64,000 nt of DNA. Source: Cryobacterium melibiosiphilum. GTDB taxonomy: Bacteria; Actinomycetota; Actinomycetes; Actinomycetales; Microbacteriaceae. Made by a program: the position numbers and the translations under genes. The notes under the pieces were generated by a model, which worked only from the letters and a program-made list of their open reading frames with translations, had not been told where the DNA came from and ran no database searches. Of this stretch, positions 25,074 to 33,428 are shown piece after piece (position 1 is the stretch's first letter; each line of letters opens with the position of its first letter). The stretch lies in the NCBI RefSeq assembly GCF_003602235.1, contig NZ_QZVS01000074.1, positions 1,853 to 65,852 of the forward strand. The letters run 5' to 3'.

Positions 25074-26963
25074 CTAGGCGGGCGGCAGCAGAAAGCCGTC
25101 GTCGAGCAGCTCCCGCACCCGCGGCAGCAGCTCGGCGCTGAGGTCACCCTCATCGGCGTCGAGCAGCTGGGCGAGCGCCCCGATGATCGCGCCCACGTTC
25201 AGGTCGCCGTCGCAGGCGCCGATCAGCGCGGCGAGCGCCGTGTCGAGGGCCACCTTCCGGCCGAAGCCACCGCCCTGGTGCAGGGTCATCAGGGTCGGGT
25301 CGTCCTGGCCGGGCCAGAAGTGCCGCTCCTCGGTGACATCGCTCGCCACGGTGAGGTGCGCGCGCAACAGGCGGGCGTCGTCCATCGCCGCCTGCCAGTC
25401 GTGGGCGGCCAGGCACGCCGCGAGGTGGGAGCCGAGCCCGGTCGGGTTGTGGCCGAGGGCGTCGGGCAGGCGTTCGAGGCGGCGCAGGGTGCTGGCCCCG
25501 GCCGTTCCCACGTGCCCGTCCGGAGTGGCGGGGAGACGCAGCAGCAGGTAGCCGAAGCCGACGCGGGTCACGCCGCGGGCCGCGAAGTCGTCGAGCCAGG
25601 CCGTGTAGAGGCGGTCGAAGTCGGGGCCGGGGCGGGTGCCGCCGTCGCGGATCCAGGTCTCGGCGTACTCGGACGGCAGCTGCACCTCGCGTTCGATGAC
25701 CCACGCGTCGAGCGGCGGTGCATCCGCCGGCTCTGTACCATTCGACGGAGTTGACCGGTCATATTCGGTGGTTCGGGCCGATGCGGGCCGTTCTGCGGGC
25801 GCATCTCCGTCGAATGGTACGGGGCCGGGCGCCGCGGGGGCGTCGAGCCAGGATTCGAGGCGGGCGAACGCGTCGGTGACGGATGCCGTGGGCCCGGCCT
25901 CGACACCGGCTGCGGCGGGCGCGGCGGCGCGGTATTCCCAGTTGCCGAGCAGCTGCGCGACGCCGCCGGGGTTCAGGTGGGCGGCCGCTCCGCGCACGAC
26001 GGCCTCGACGAGGGCGTCGCCGACCATTCCGCCGTCGCGGTACTCGTAGCTCGGCACGCCCGGCGTGCGCGGGGTGATCACGAACGGCGGGTTGGAGATG
26101 ATGTGGTCGAACCGCTCGCCGGCGACCGGCTCGAAGAGGCTACCGAGGCGAAACTCGATCGTGTCAATGCCGTTCAGCGCCGCGTTCAGGGCGGCGAGTT
26201 CGAGGGCCCGCTCGGAGATGTCGGTCGCGACGACGTGCTCGGCGTGGCGGGAGGCGTGCATGGCCTGGATGCCGCATCCGGTGCCGAGGTCGAGCACCCG
26301 GCCAGCCGGGGTCGGCATGATCAGGCCGCTGAGGGTGCGGCTCGCGCCGCCGATCCCGAGCACATGGCTCTCGCCGAGCGGACGCCCGAGCGCCAGCTCG
26401 CCGAGGTCGCTCACGATCCACCAGCTGTCGGCCCCGAACTCGTCGAGAAAGCTGTACGGGCGCAGCTCGACGAGCGGGCGCACCCGGGCTGGCGCAAACG
26501 GTGCTGAGGCGGGGAGTTCAGCGGAGTCGATTTCGGCACCGGAAGGATCGGCACCGGAAGGTTTGGCACCGGAAGGTTTGGCACCGGCGGGGACGAGCGA
26601 GGTCACCAGACCGAGTTCCGCGGCACCCGACGGGTTGGTACCGGCGGCCACAGCGCCGACGGGAACGCCGGCGGAGACGAGTCCGAGTTCTTCGGCGCCG
26701 GCGACCGTCAGCGTCGGGAGCGCCGCGGCCAGGTCGGCCTGGGCGACGGACAGCCCGAGTACGAACAGCTCGGCGAGGGTCGCCGAGGGTTCAACGCGGC
26801 CGAGTTTGGCCTGCAGGGCGGCCAGGCCGCGCCGGGCCGGAACGCGCTGGTTGCGCTGCAGGGCGGCATCCGCTTCGACGCCCCACAACCCGGTCAGGGC
26901 CGTCACGCTGAAGTTGGCGGCGGCAAGGTCGGAGCGGAGCCGGGCGATCAGTACGGAAGTCAC
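25074..26963 (-). CDS. Class I SAM-dependent methyltransferase with DUF7059-like N-terminus
   Basis: A large methyltransferase (629 aa) resembling an actinobacterial group with an N-terminal DUF7059-like helical domain (about 1-95), an HemK-like methyltransferase core (VLDLGTGCGIQA from 223; ISNPPF from 289) and a C-terminal winged domain. The NPPF motif suggests methylation of an amide, amine or base; the target is unknown. Family assignment is from memory. Two inserts make it long: residues about 96-155 duplicate AELGLV and repeat AKPSG, and about 380-415 is a linker carrying a spaced inverted repeat. GTG at 26963 is chosen because upstream sequence is Arg-rich and unlikely to be coding; its SD (GGGGA) is close. 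Confidence 0.8.
   Translation of the reverse strand: MTSVLIARLRSDLAAANFSVTALTGLWGVEADAALQRNQRVPARRGLAALQAKLGRVEPSATLAELFVLGLSVAQADLAAALPTLTVAGAEELGLVSAGVPVGAVAAGTNPSGAAELGLVTSLVPAGAKPSGAKPSGADPSGAEIDSAELPASAPFAPARVRPLVELRPYSFLDEFGADSWWIVSDLGELALGRPLGESHVLGIGGASRTLSGLIMPTPAGRVLDLGTGCGIQAMHASRHAEHVVATDISERALELAALNAALNGIDTIEFRLGSLFEPVAGERFDHIISNPPFVITPRTPGVPSYEYRDGGMVGDALVEAVVRGAAAHLNPGGVAQLLGNWEYRAAAPAAAGVEAGPTASVTDAFARLESWLDAPAAPGPVPFDGDAPAERPASARTTEYDRSTPSNGTEPADAPPLDAWVIEREVQLPSEYAETWIRDGGTRPGPDFDRLYTAWLDDFAARGVTRVGFGYLLLRLPATPDGHVGTAGASTLRRLERLPDALGHNPTGLGSHLAACLAAHDWQAAMDDARLLRAHLTVASDVTEERHFWPGQDDPTLMTLHQGGGFGRKVALDTALAALIGACDGDLNVGAIIGALAQLLDADEGDLSAELLPRVRELLDDGFLLPPA
25735..25820. repeat. 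Spaced 16-bp inverted repeat inside the methyltransferase gene
   Basis: GTACCATTCGACGGAG at 25735-25750 and its exact complement at 25805-25820 enclose 54 bp. The block lies in a low-complexity linker of the coding sequence and is translated without a stop. It looks like the ends of a very small mobile element, but no transposase or second copy is seen in this window. Confidence 0.7.
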
Positions 26964-27043
26964 TCCCCAATTAAACCCGACGTCGGCCCCCGAAAGATCC
27001 GACCGTCGTGGCAGTCGCGGCACTCGCGTCCGGCGTCGCCGCG

Positions 27044-27126
27044 GCACAACTCCTGCAATTCATGCCAACCCGGCCTAAATTCGTGGGTAGGCACGCGCAT
27101 TCTGGGCAACGAGCAGGAGTTATGCC
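27044..27126. repeat. Spaced inverted repeat upstream of the phosphoesterase gene
   Basis: GGCACAACTCCTGCA (27044-27058) and AGCAGGAGTTATGCC (27112-27126) pair at 13 of 15 positions with 53 bp between. It occupies the divergent intergenic region, so an operator pair or a small element are both possible. Confidence 0.55.
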
Positions 27127-27173
27127 GCGCGGCCTCCCGCCACGGACGACCAGCCACGCCAGAAAGGCCCACG

Positions 27174-27677
27174 ATGAGCACACGGATGCTGTTTCTCGCC
27201 GACACCCACCTGCCCACCCGCGCACCGGCCCTGCCCGAAGCCGTATGGGACGCCGTCGAGGCCGCCGATGTCGTGTTCCACGCCGGGGATTGGGTCAGCG
27301 TCGACCTGCTCGACGAGCTCGAAGCCCGCGCCGCATGGGTGGTCGGGGTGTTCGGCAACAATGACGGGGCCGCTCTGCGCGCCCGGCTGCCGGAGGTCGC
27401 GCGGGAGACGATTGAGGGCATCCGCTTCGCGATGATCCACGAAACCGGGCCGGCCACCGGGCGGGAGACGCGCGCTTCGGGCCTCTTTCCCGACGCGGAG
27501 GTACTCGTCTTCGGACACAGCCACATTCCGTGGGACACAACCGCGCCGAGCGGGCTGCGCCTGCTGAACCCAGGGTCGCCCACAGATCGTCGCCGGCAGC
27601 CCACGGGCACGTTCCTGACCGCAGTGGCCGACGCCGGCACCCTGCGCGACCTCACCCTGGTGCCCATCGAACGCTAG
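27174..27677 (+). CDS. Metallophosphoesterase, YfcE/MJ0936 type
   Basis: Small cytoplasmic phosphodiesterase (167 aa) with the complete two-metal site: D10 and H12 (ADTH), D39 (AGD), N63 (FGNND), H89, H115 and H117 (FGHSHIP). Length and compactness fit the YfcE/MJ0936 subfamily, which hydrolyses phosphodiesters in vitro and whose natural substrates are mostly unknown. Single gene, divergent from the methyltransferase. Confidence 0.9.
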   Translation: MSTRMLFLADTHLPTRAPALPEAVWDAVEAADVVFHAGDWVSVDLLDELEARAAWVVGVFGNNDGAALRARLPEVARETIEGIRFAMIHETGPATGRETRASGLFPDAEVLVFGHSHIPWDTTAPSGLRLLNPGSPTDRRRQPTGTFLTAVADAGTLRDLTLVPIER

Positions 27678-27686
27678 CGCCCGTGA

Positions 27687-27726
27687 CGAAAACCGGATGA
27701 CGGCTGGCCGCTCGAAAACCGGATGA
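27687..27726. repeat. 26-bp-spaced direct repeat CGAAAACCGGATGA
   Basis: Two exact 14-bp copies (27687-27700, 27713-27726) lie just after the phosphoesterase stop, in the gap to the convergent flavin monooxygenase gene. Confidence 0.65.
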
Positions 27727-27785
27727 ATCGCGGCGTGTCGCACGATCCTTCCTGTTTTCGCCACAACCACCGGTTCACCAGCGGG

Positions 27786-29084
27786 TCAGAGCCAGCGCAT
27801 AGTGAACGCGCGCGCGACGAGGGCACTCGCCGGCGGCGCGGCGAGTGAACGCACGAGCGCGTTGCGGGCGGCCAGAAGCGCACCGGTCCGGGGGCGGCCC
27901 ATCGCCATGTTGAAGCCGGCCTGCACGGCGGCCGTGCGCGCGGTGCGCCGTCGGCGACGGTCGTAGGTTTCGAGAGCGGATGGTGCGGCATCCGTCTCGC
28001 GAATCGCGCGCCGCAGCGCTGGCGCGAGCTGCACCGCGTCGAGCCAGCCGAGGTTCATGCCCTGCCCGCCGATCGGGCTGATCTCGTGGGCGGCATCGCC
28101 GACCAGCGCGATCCGTCCCGCCACCAGGCGCGCGGCGAGGTGCTGCTGCACGGCGAACGCACTCGCCGGGCCGAGGGGCACGCCCACATCCACACCCGTT
28201 CGCCAGCGGATGATGCCGGCCAGGTCGGCGCTCGACGCCCCCGGCGACAGCCGATCGGTCATCGCGACCCAACGCCGGCGCCCACCCGGCAGCGGGAACG
28301 ACTCGACCACTCCCCCGCGCTCGAAATACAGCACGGCCCGCGAGTGAGCAGTTTTTGCACTTCCCGCGCCGTTTTGGTGCATATATTGCTCACTCGCGAG
28401 AGGTTCCGTGTCGAAATCGCCCATCAGGTAGGTCGCGGGCGGGCCGTATTTCGTGAAGCGGATGCCCGCGGCCGCACGCACGACGCTGCGCGCGCCGTCC
28501 GCGCCCACCACGTACCGGGCCTGCACGGTGCCGGTCGGCACTTCGGTGGGCTGCGCGGTGCCGGTGGGCACTTCGGTAGGCTGCGCGGTGCGGCCGGGCG
28601 CCGCCGGTGCCTCCCGCACGTCGACGTCGACGTCGACGTCGACGTGGTCGCCGGCGTCGCGCACGCCCGTGACGATTGCGCCCCCACGCACCCGGCCCGG
28701 CGCCAGTTGGTCGAACCGTTGCCGAAGGAGCGCCTCGGTCTCGTACTGCGGCAACGCAGCCACGAACGGATACTCGGCTCCCACCCGAGTGAACTCCATG
28801 CGTCCGAGCCGGTGCCGGTCGCACTCAACGACCCCGTCCTCGATCTGTACGGCACGTTCGATCAGCGCGTCGGCGACGCCGATGCGGGCCAGGGCCCGCA
28901 GCGACGGCGGGTGGATGCCAATGGCTCTGGACCTCATCGACGGCTCCGTGCGCCGCTCGAGCACCTCGACGTCGAGGCCCTCCGCAGCGAGCAGGCACGC
29001 CAGCATCATGCCGACCGGCCCACCGCCGACCACGATCACGTCGCGCATCCCGTCACGCATTCCGTCACGCATCCGGTCGCACAT
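27786..29084 (-). CDS. FAD-dependent aromatic monooxygenase with in-frame palindrome insert (SrsC-like position)
   Basis: Flavoprotein hydroxylase (432 aa, class A), last gene of a type III PKS operon, expected to hydroxylate the phenolic product with NAD(P)H and O2. FAD motifs: GGGPVG (20-25), the ADG region, and GRIALVGDAAHEISPIGGQG. Three unusual segments: VDVDVDVDV (148-156), a 10-residue unit TAQPTEVPTG repeated (166-185), and residues 230-250 (SEQYMHQNGAG, then SAKTAHSR) encoded by a 60-bp palindromic element found twice more in the window. Four in-frame ATGs open the gene (M1, M5, M9, M13) in a short tandem repeat; M1 overlaps the methyltransferase by 20 nt. Confidence 0.85.
   Translation of the reverse strand: MCDRMRDGMRDGMRDVIVVGGGPVGMMLACLLAAEGLDVEVLERRTEPSMRSRAIGIHPPSLRALARIGVADALIERAVQIEDGVVECDRHRLGRMEFTRVGAEYPFVAALPQYETEALLRQRFDQLAPGRVRGGAIVTGVRDAGDHVDVDVDVDVREAPAAPGRTAQPTEVPTGTAQPTEVPTGTVQARYVVGADGARSVVRAAAGIRFTKYGPPATYLMGDFDTEPLASEQYMHQNGAGSAKTAHSRAVLYFERGGVVESFPLPGGRRRWVAMTDRLSPGASSADLAGIIRWRTGVDVGVPLGPASAFAVQQHLAARLVAGRIALVGDAAHEISPIGGQGMNLGWLDAVQLAPALRRAIRETDAAPSALETYDRRRRRTARTAAVQAGFNMAMGRPRTGALLAARNALVRSLAAPPASALVARAFTMRWL
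28339..28398. repeat. 60-bp palindromic element, copy 1 (inside the monooxygenase gene)
   Basis: Outer arms CGCGAGTGAGCA / TGCTCACTCGCG are perfect; inner arms are degenerate (GTTTTTGCAC against ATATATGCAC when aligned as complements). Length is exactly 60 bp as in the copies at 50263 and 56571, so it adds 20 codons without changing frame. This copy has lost more inner pairing than the intergenic ones. Confidence 0.9.
28557..28645 (-). repeat. In-frame tandem repeats in the monooxygenase gene
   Basis: Two neighbouring repeats. The first is a GTCGAC-type hexamer run (about 28619-28645) encoding Val-Asp repeats. The second is part of a 30-bp unit present about twice nearby (about 28525-28590), encoding TAQPTEVPTG. 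Both keep frame and lie between the FAD domain segments. Confidence 0.75.
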
Positions 29085-29859
29085 CGGGCGCCGCGCCCGT
29101 TGCCGCGGCGGACGTCGAGGCTTGCGGCGCGCGCCAGCGCAGCTCCAGCCGGTACGGATGCGCCCGGCGCACGCGCCAGCCCGGCGGCGCGACCGCCCGC
29201 AACTCCCGAGCGGTGAAGCTGCGCCGAATCGAGGTCAGCCCGTCGGCACGAATGTACGAACGGCGAAAAAACGGCCAGGTGCCGAGCGAGAACCCGAGGT
29301 ACGCCAGCCGGCCGCGGGCGATGTCGGCGTGCAGTGCGCCGCAACGGGCGAGCGCCTGCGAGTCGGCGAGCACGCCCTGCAGCTCGGCGGCGTTCAGGTG
29401 ATGCAGAATGTGGTTCGACACCACGAAGTCGAAGCGGGCGCCCTCCGCGACCAGCTCAGAGCTGAGCGCCCGCCGAAACGTGAGGCCCGCAACGGCCGGT
29501 TGCGCCGACGCCCACGCGTGCGCCCGCGGGTCGGGATCGATTGCCGTCACCTCGAGCCGCAGCCCGTCGCGCGCCGCCCAGCGAGCCAGGCAGCGCGACA
29601 CGTCGCCGCCGCCGGACCCGATATCGAGCAGGGTGCTCGGCCGGGTCGTCGACAACCCGGGGCGGATGCTGCGGCGATACATGCCGCGCCACCCCGACAC
29701 GACGCGGTTCACGACGGGAAAATCGGCGTAGGTGCGGTCGAGCTTCTCGGGGTCGCAGTCGCCGTCCATGATCTCGACCGCGTCGATCGCCCGGGTGCGC
29801 AGCACGGGAACACGCAGCACCGGAACACGCAGCACCGGACTGCGCAGCAGCGGGGCCAC
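29065..29859 (-). CDS. Class I SAM methyltransferase of the type III PKS operon
   Basis: Cytoplasmic methyltransferase (264 aa) with the SAM motif TLLDIGSGGGDVSRCLARW (from about residue 76), acidic residue in AIDPDP, and post-motif SNHILHHL. The position between the polyketide synthase and flavin hydroxylase genes suggests O- or C-methylation of the phenolic lipid, as in PKS-methyltransferase-hydroxylase operons such as srsABC of Streptomyces griseus. The GTG start 5 nt after the PKS stop gives an N-terminus with a VPVLR repeat (15-bp tandem in DNA); Met31 is an alternative start. Confidence 0.82.
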   Translation of the reverse strand: MAPLLRSPVLRVPVLRVPVLRTRAIDAVEIMDGDCDPEKLDRTYADFPVVNRVVSGWRGMYRRSIRPGLSTTRPSTLLDIGSGGGDVSRCLARWAARDGLRLEVTAIDPDPRAHAWASAQPAVAGLTFRRALSSELVAEGARFDFVVSNHILHHLNAAELQGVLADSQALARCGALHADIARGRLAYLGFSLGTWPFFRRSYIRADGLTSIRRSFTARELRAVAPPGWRVRRAHPYRLELRWRAPQASTSAAATGAAPDVRPDA

Positions 29860-29863
29860 GCTG

Positions 29864-31213
29864 CTAGCCGATACCCACGGCGACGGTCATCAGCCCGGAC
29901 TCGACCGTGAGACCGGGCCCGAACGCCATCGCGCACACGCGTTCCCCGTCGGCGGTGGCCGGCGCCTCAAGGATCTCCTTCATCACGAACAGGATCGTCG
30001 CGCTCGACATGTTGCCGTGCTTGCGCAGCGTCTCCCGCGACGGCACGAGCTGCGCCTCGCTGAGCCCAAGCTTCGCTTCGGTCTTGTCGAGGATGCTGCG
30101 GCCGCCCGGGTGAATCGCCCAGTGCGCGATCGCCGTCGACACCGGCGCCGGCAGTACCTCCAACGGCGCCTGCAATGTGGCGACGGATGCCCCGGCGCCC
30201 GTCTCGGTGTCGGCACTCGTCGCATCCGCGGTCACCGTTCGCCCGGGCCGCGCGGGCCGGGTCGACTCTGTGGCGTCACGGTCGACAGCGAGGTCGAGGC
30301 CAAGAGCGAGGTCGAGGTCGGCTTCGAGGGCGGCCGTCTCGCCGACTGCCCCGAGCACCGCCGACAGGGCCGCATCGCGGGCGAACAGCGGCGCGAGCGC
30401 CCCCTCGATGTGTTCGTCGATGATGTGCGGCACATAGGTGCTCAACACCATCTCGAAACCCTCGTCGCCAATTTTCCACGCCATATCGCCCTCGCCGACG
30501 GGCGTGATCACCGTCTCGAACAGGTCCAGGTTCAACCCGCGTTCCCCGAGAGCGAGGGGGCGCGCGCTCACAATGCCGGCGGCGGCGCCGTCGGAGAACA
30601 ACGAGGAGGCCACGATCGTGTCGGGATCGTTGGAGGTGCGCAGGTGCAGTGAGCAGAGTTCGGCGCTCACGACGAGCACCACGGCGTTCGGGTCGGCCTC
30701 GACGAACTGTTTCGCCGTGCGCAGGGCCGGCATCGAGGCGTAGCAGCCCATGAATCCGAGGTGGTAGCGCTGGGTCGCGGGGCTGAGGCCCAGTTCCCGC
30801 ACGAGCATGTAGTCCGGCCCGGGGGCGTAGAAGCCGGTGCACGAGACGGTGACTACGTGGGTCACGTCGGCGGCGGTCACGCCCGGGCAGGCCTCGAGGG
30901 CCTTGCGGCCGGCCTCGACGAAAAGCTTGGTGGCTTCGACGATGTAGAGCTCGTTGCGCACCCGGGTGCTGGGAATCAGCAACCGCTGCTCACTGGGATC
31001 GAAGAACTGGGGGTCGCTACCGGTGGCATCGAGGGTGAGCTCGTCGATCACCGTATGCCGGGTGTCGATGCCGGACACGTTGAACGAGGTGGCGACGATG
31101 CGCTGGGCCAGGCGGGTGAGGCCGGGCTGCGCGGCGAAGACGTCGCGCACCTGCTCCTGAATCAGTACTGTCGGAGGAACTGCGGTCTGCAATGATCTCA
31201 GCGTGACGGCCAT
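29864..31213 (-). CDS. Type III polyketide synthase (alkylresorcinol/alkylpyrone synthase-like)
   Basis: Homodimeric ketosynthase (449 aa) condensing an acyl-CoA starter with malonyl-CoA. The catalytic triad is complete: Cys125 (VTVSCTGFYAPG), His368 (WAIHPGG) and Asn401 (KHGNMSSAT). The cyclisation loop GPGLTVES is present near residue 433. It is 50-90 residues longer than usual because of a low-complexity insert at about 291-350 (DLALGLDLAVDRD, then an Ala/Thr/Arg stretch). Start ATG 31213 is chosen since upstream reading does not resemble the family. First gene of an operon with a methyltransferase and a flavin hydroxylase; the product is probably a phenolic lipid or its quinone. Confidence 0.92.
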   Translation of the reverse strand: MAVTLRSLQTAVPPTVLIQEQVRDVFAAQPGLTRLAQRIVATSFNVSGIDTRHTVIDELTLDATGSDPQFFDPSEQRLLIPSTRVRNELYIVEATKLFVEAGRKALEACPGVTAADVTHVVTVSCTGFYAPGPDYMLVRELGLSPATQRYHLGFMGCYASMPALRTAKQFVEADPNAVVLVVSAELCSLHLRTSNDPDTIVASSLFSDGAAAGIVSARPLALGERGLNLDLFETVITPVGEGDMAWKIGDEGFEMVLSTYVPHIIDEHIEGALAPLFARDAALSAVLGAVGETAALEADLDLALGLDLAVDRDATESTRPARPGRTVTADATSADTETGAGASVATLQAPLEVLPAPVSTAIAHWAIHPGGRSILDKTEAKLGLSEAQLVPSRETLRKHGNMSSATILFVMKEILEAPATADGERVCAMAFGPGLTVESGLMTVAVGIG

Positions 31214-31306
31214 GCCCCAGTGTCGCACGCACCCCTCGTCGGGCAACAGGGTTTCCCACCAATCTCCCACCCAGCTAATGTGCCGGTCAGGCCCCATGCA
31301 GGACCC

Positions 31307-32161
31307 TTACGGAAGTCGGGCGAACAACCGCGTTCCGGCGAACGCGAGAACCAGCCCGACACCGACGATGCCGACAACGCCGCCGACGTAGGCCACGAGC
31401 ATGCCCGGTGAGTCAGCGGATGCCCGCAGCACCGTCACGGCGAGGCTCAGCCCGGTCAGCCCCACGATCGGCACGAGCCACAGCCACCAGCGCGGGGCCC
31501 GCGCGCGCGTTCCGACGCTCGCGACCGCGTGCGCTGCCCGGGCCCGCACGGACAGCACGACGCCGGCGAGGCACCCCCAGAAGGCGACGACCAGCAGTGC
31601 GGCGACCACGTCGCTCGGCCGGTGCCACTGGTTGGCCAGGGTGGCGACCCCCGCTGCGATCGCAAAACTCGTGCCGGCGGCCGCGATGATCGGCCGGGTG
31701 CGCGGGCTCGCGACCAGGAAGACGACGAGGGCGGACGCCGCCGCCACCGTCGTATGCCCCGACGGGAATGAGTTTCCCGCGTAGCCGATCACGTCGAGGT
31801 CGGGCCGATCCAAAATGACATATTTCAGGATCTGCGCCGAGACCGTGGCCGCACCGGCAGCGGCGAGGGCCACGATCAGGGTGGCCCAGTTGCGACGCAC
31901 GAGGGTGATGATCCCGGTCAGCACGAGCCCGATCACGACGGACACCATCGGCACCGCATCGAGCAGGCGACGGGTGAACGGGGTGACGCTGCGCCATCCG
32001 TTCTCGGCGCCGTCGTACGAAAGCTGGTCGGCGACCTGGCCCGTGATCGTGCGCACGAACACCACATACAGGGCGGCGAAGACGACCGCGAGCAGCACGG
32101 CACCGCCGAGATAGGCCAGCGGCCGAGCCGACGAAGTGGTGCGCATATTCCAGCTTCGCAC
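31307..32161 (-). CDS. PAP2-family membrane phosphatase
   Basis: Membrane lipid phosphatase (284 aa) with about seven hydrophobic segments and the PAP2 motifs KYVILDRP, FPSGH and WHRPSDVVAALL. It probably dephosphorylates a lipid phosphate such as phosphatidic acid or undecaprenyl pyrophosphate on the outer face. GTG at 32161 follows GAGGAGG at very short spacing; ATG at 32146 is the alternative. It lies 93 nt upstream of the PKS gene on the same strand and may be co-transcribed with it. Confidence 0.88.
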   Translation of the reverse strand: MRSWNMRTTSSARPLAYLGGAVLLAVVFAALYVVFVRTITGQVADQLSYDGAENGWRSVTPFTRRLLDAVPMVSVVIGLVLTGIITLVRRNWATLIVALAAAGAATVSAQILKYVILDRPDLDVIGYAGNSFPSGHTTVAAASALVVFLVASPRTRPIIAAAGTSFAIAAGVATLANQWHRPSDVVAALLVVAFWGCLAGVVLSVRARAAHAVASVGTRARAPRWWLWLVPIVGLTGLSLAVTVLRASADSPGMLVAYVGGVVGIVGVGLVLAFAGTRLFARLP

Positions 32162-32279
32162 AACCTCCTCTGAGAAGTCCCGGTGAGAATGCCGGCACGC
32201 GCCGGGCGCCCGCTGGGTGCCGTGCAGTCGATCAGTCGTCCTCGAAATGCGGGATCACGCGGCAGGCGCCCCCGCACGA

Positions 32280-33200
32280 TCACGGGTTGACGGCGAGCAC
32301 AACCTTGCCCCGCGCGTGCCCGGTCATCAAGTATTCATAGGCTTCCCGCACCTGCTCGAGCGTGAACACCCGGTCGATGGGCAGCACCACGTCACCGCGG
32401 GCGATGAGGTCGGCGAGCTCGGCGAGGTCGCCCAGTTTGGCTTCGACGCCGCCGATTCCGGTGATGCCCATGTCCGCTCGGTGGCCCCGCGCGGCAATCG
32501 TGTTGATGCGCGGTCCCGGAACACCGAGCTTCAAGGCCACGTCGATCGTGATCGGACCGCTGTTGTCGAGCGCGGCGGTGTATTTCGGTGCCGCCTGACG
32601 CAGCCGGTCGAGCAGGCCCTCGCCGTAGGCGACCGGAATCACGCCGAGCCCGCGGAGAAAGTCGTGGTTGGCCTCGCTCGCGGTGCCGACGACGGTCGCA
32701 CCGCTGCGCAGGGCGAGCTGGCTGGCCAGCACGCCCACCCCGCCGGCGGCGGCGCTGACGAGCACGGAGTCGGCGCCGGTGAGGCCGAGCGAACGCACGC
32801 TCGCCCACGCCGTGCGGCCGGCGATGTCGAGGCTGCCCGCCTGTTCGAACGAGAGGCCAGCGGGTTTACGGATGATCCGGCTCGCATCGATGACGACCCA
32901 GTCGGCCTGGGCGTGCATCCGTTTGCCGCCGAAGACCGCGTCGCCGACCGCGAAGCCGGTGACGCCCGCGCCGACCTCGTCGATGAGCCCGGAGAAATCG
33001 TTGCCGTTGCCGCAGGGCGGAACGGCGTTGTAGGTCGCGGCGGCCGGCCCGCCCTTGAAGATCTTCCAGTCGACCGGATTCAGGCCGGCAGCGTGCACGC
33101 GCACCCTCACCTCGCCGCGTGCCGCCTGGGGCTGCTCATCGTGTTCGATGCGCAGCACTCGTGGACCACCAAATTCATCGATGCGTACGTAGCGTGCCAT
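32280..33200 (-). CDS. NAD(P)-dependent quinone oxidoreductase-like protein (zinc-free MDR)
   Basis: Medium-chain dehydrogenase/reductase (306 aa) without the zinc ligands of alcohol dehydrogenases. The N-terminal GroES-like domain begins MARYVRIDEFGGPRVLRIEH. The Rossmann motif is SAAAGGVGVLASQLA at about 150-164, and the family's FSGLIDEVGAGV is present. It probably reduces quinones or activated double bonds with NADPH. Single gene on the minus strand. Confidence 0.9.
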   Translation of the reverse strand: MARYVRIDEFGGPRVLRIEHDEQPQAARGEVRVRVHAAGLNPVDWKIFKGGPAAATYNAVPPCGNGNDFSGLIDEVGAGVTGFAVGDAVFGGKRMHAQADWVVIDASRIIRKPAGLSFEQAGSLDIAGRTAWASVRSLGLTGADSVLVSAAAGGVGVLASQLALRSGATVVGTASEANHDFLRGLGVIPVAYGEGLLDRLRQAAPKYTAALDNSGPITIDVALKLGVPGPRINTIAARGHRADMGITGIGGVEAKLGDLAELADLIARGDVVLPIDRVFTLEQVREAYEYLMTGHARGKVVLAVNP

Positions 33201-33428
33201 AGCGCCAGCCTAGGACTTGGCGCCGTCCCCGAGAACAACGCAGCGCACAACGCCGAAACCCCCACCTACCGGTAAATGCGCACCTATTTCGATACGAACG
33301 GATGCGATTTCTCACGAATGTGCAATAGTTGCGTGGCGTACATGCGTTGTTCAAGATCATCTGGTCCAATGGATTGGTACCGAGAGTGCGTGCACCAGTT
33401 GCGCACCTCCGAACGAATGGAAAGCTCC

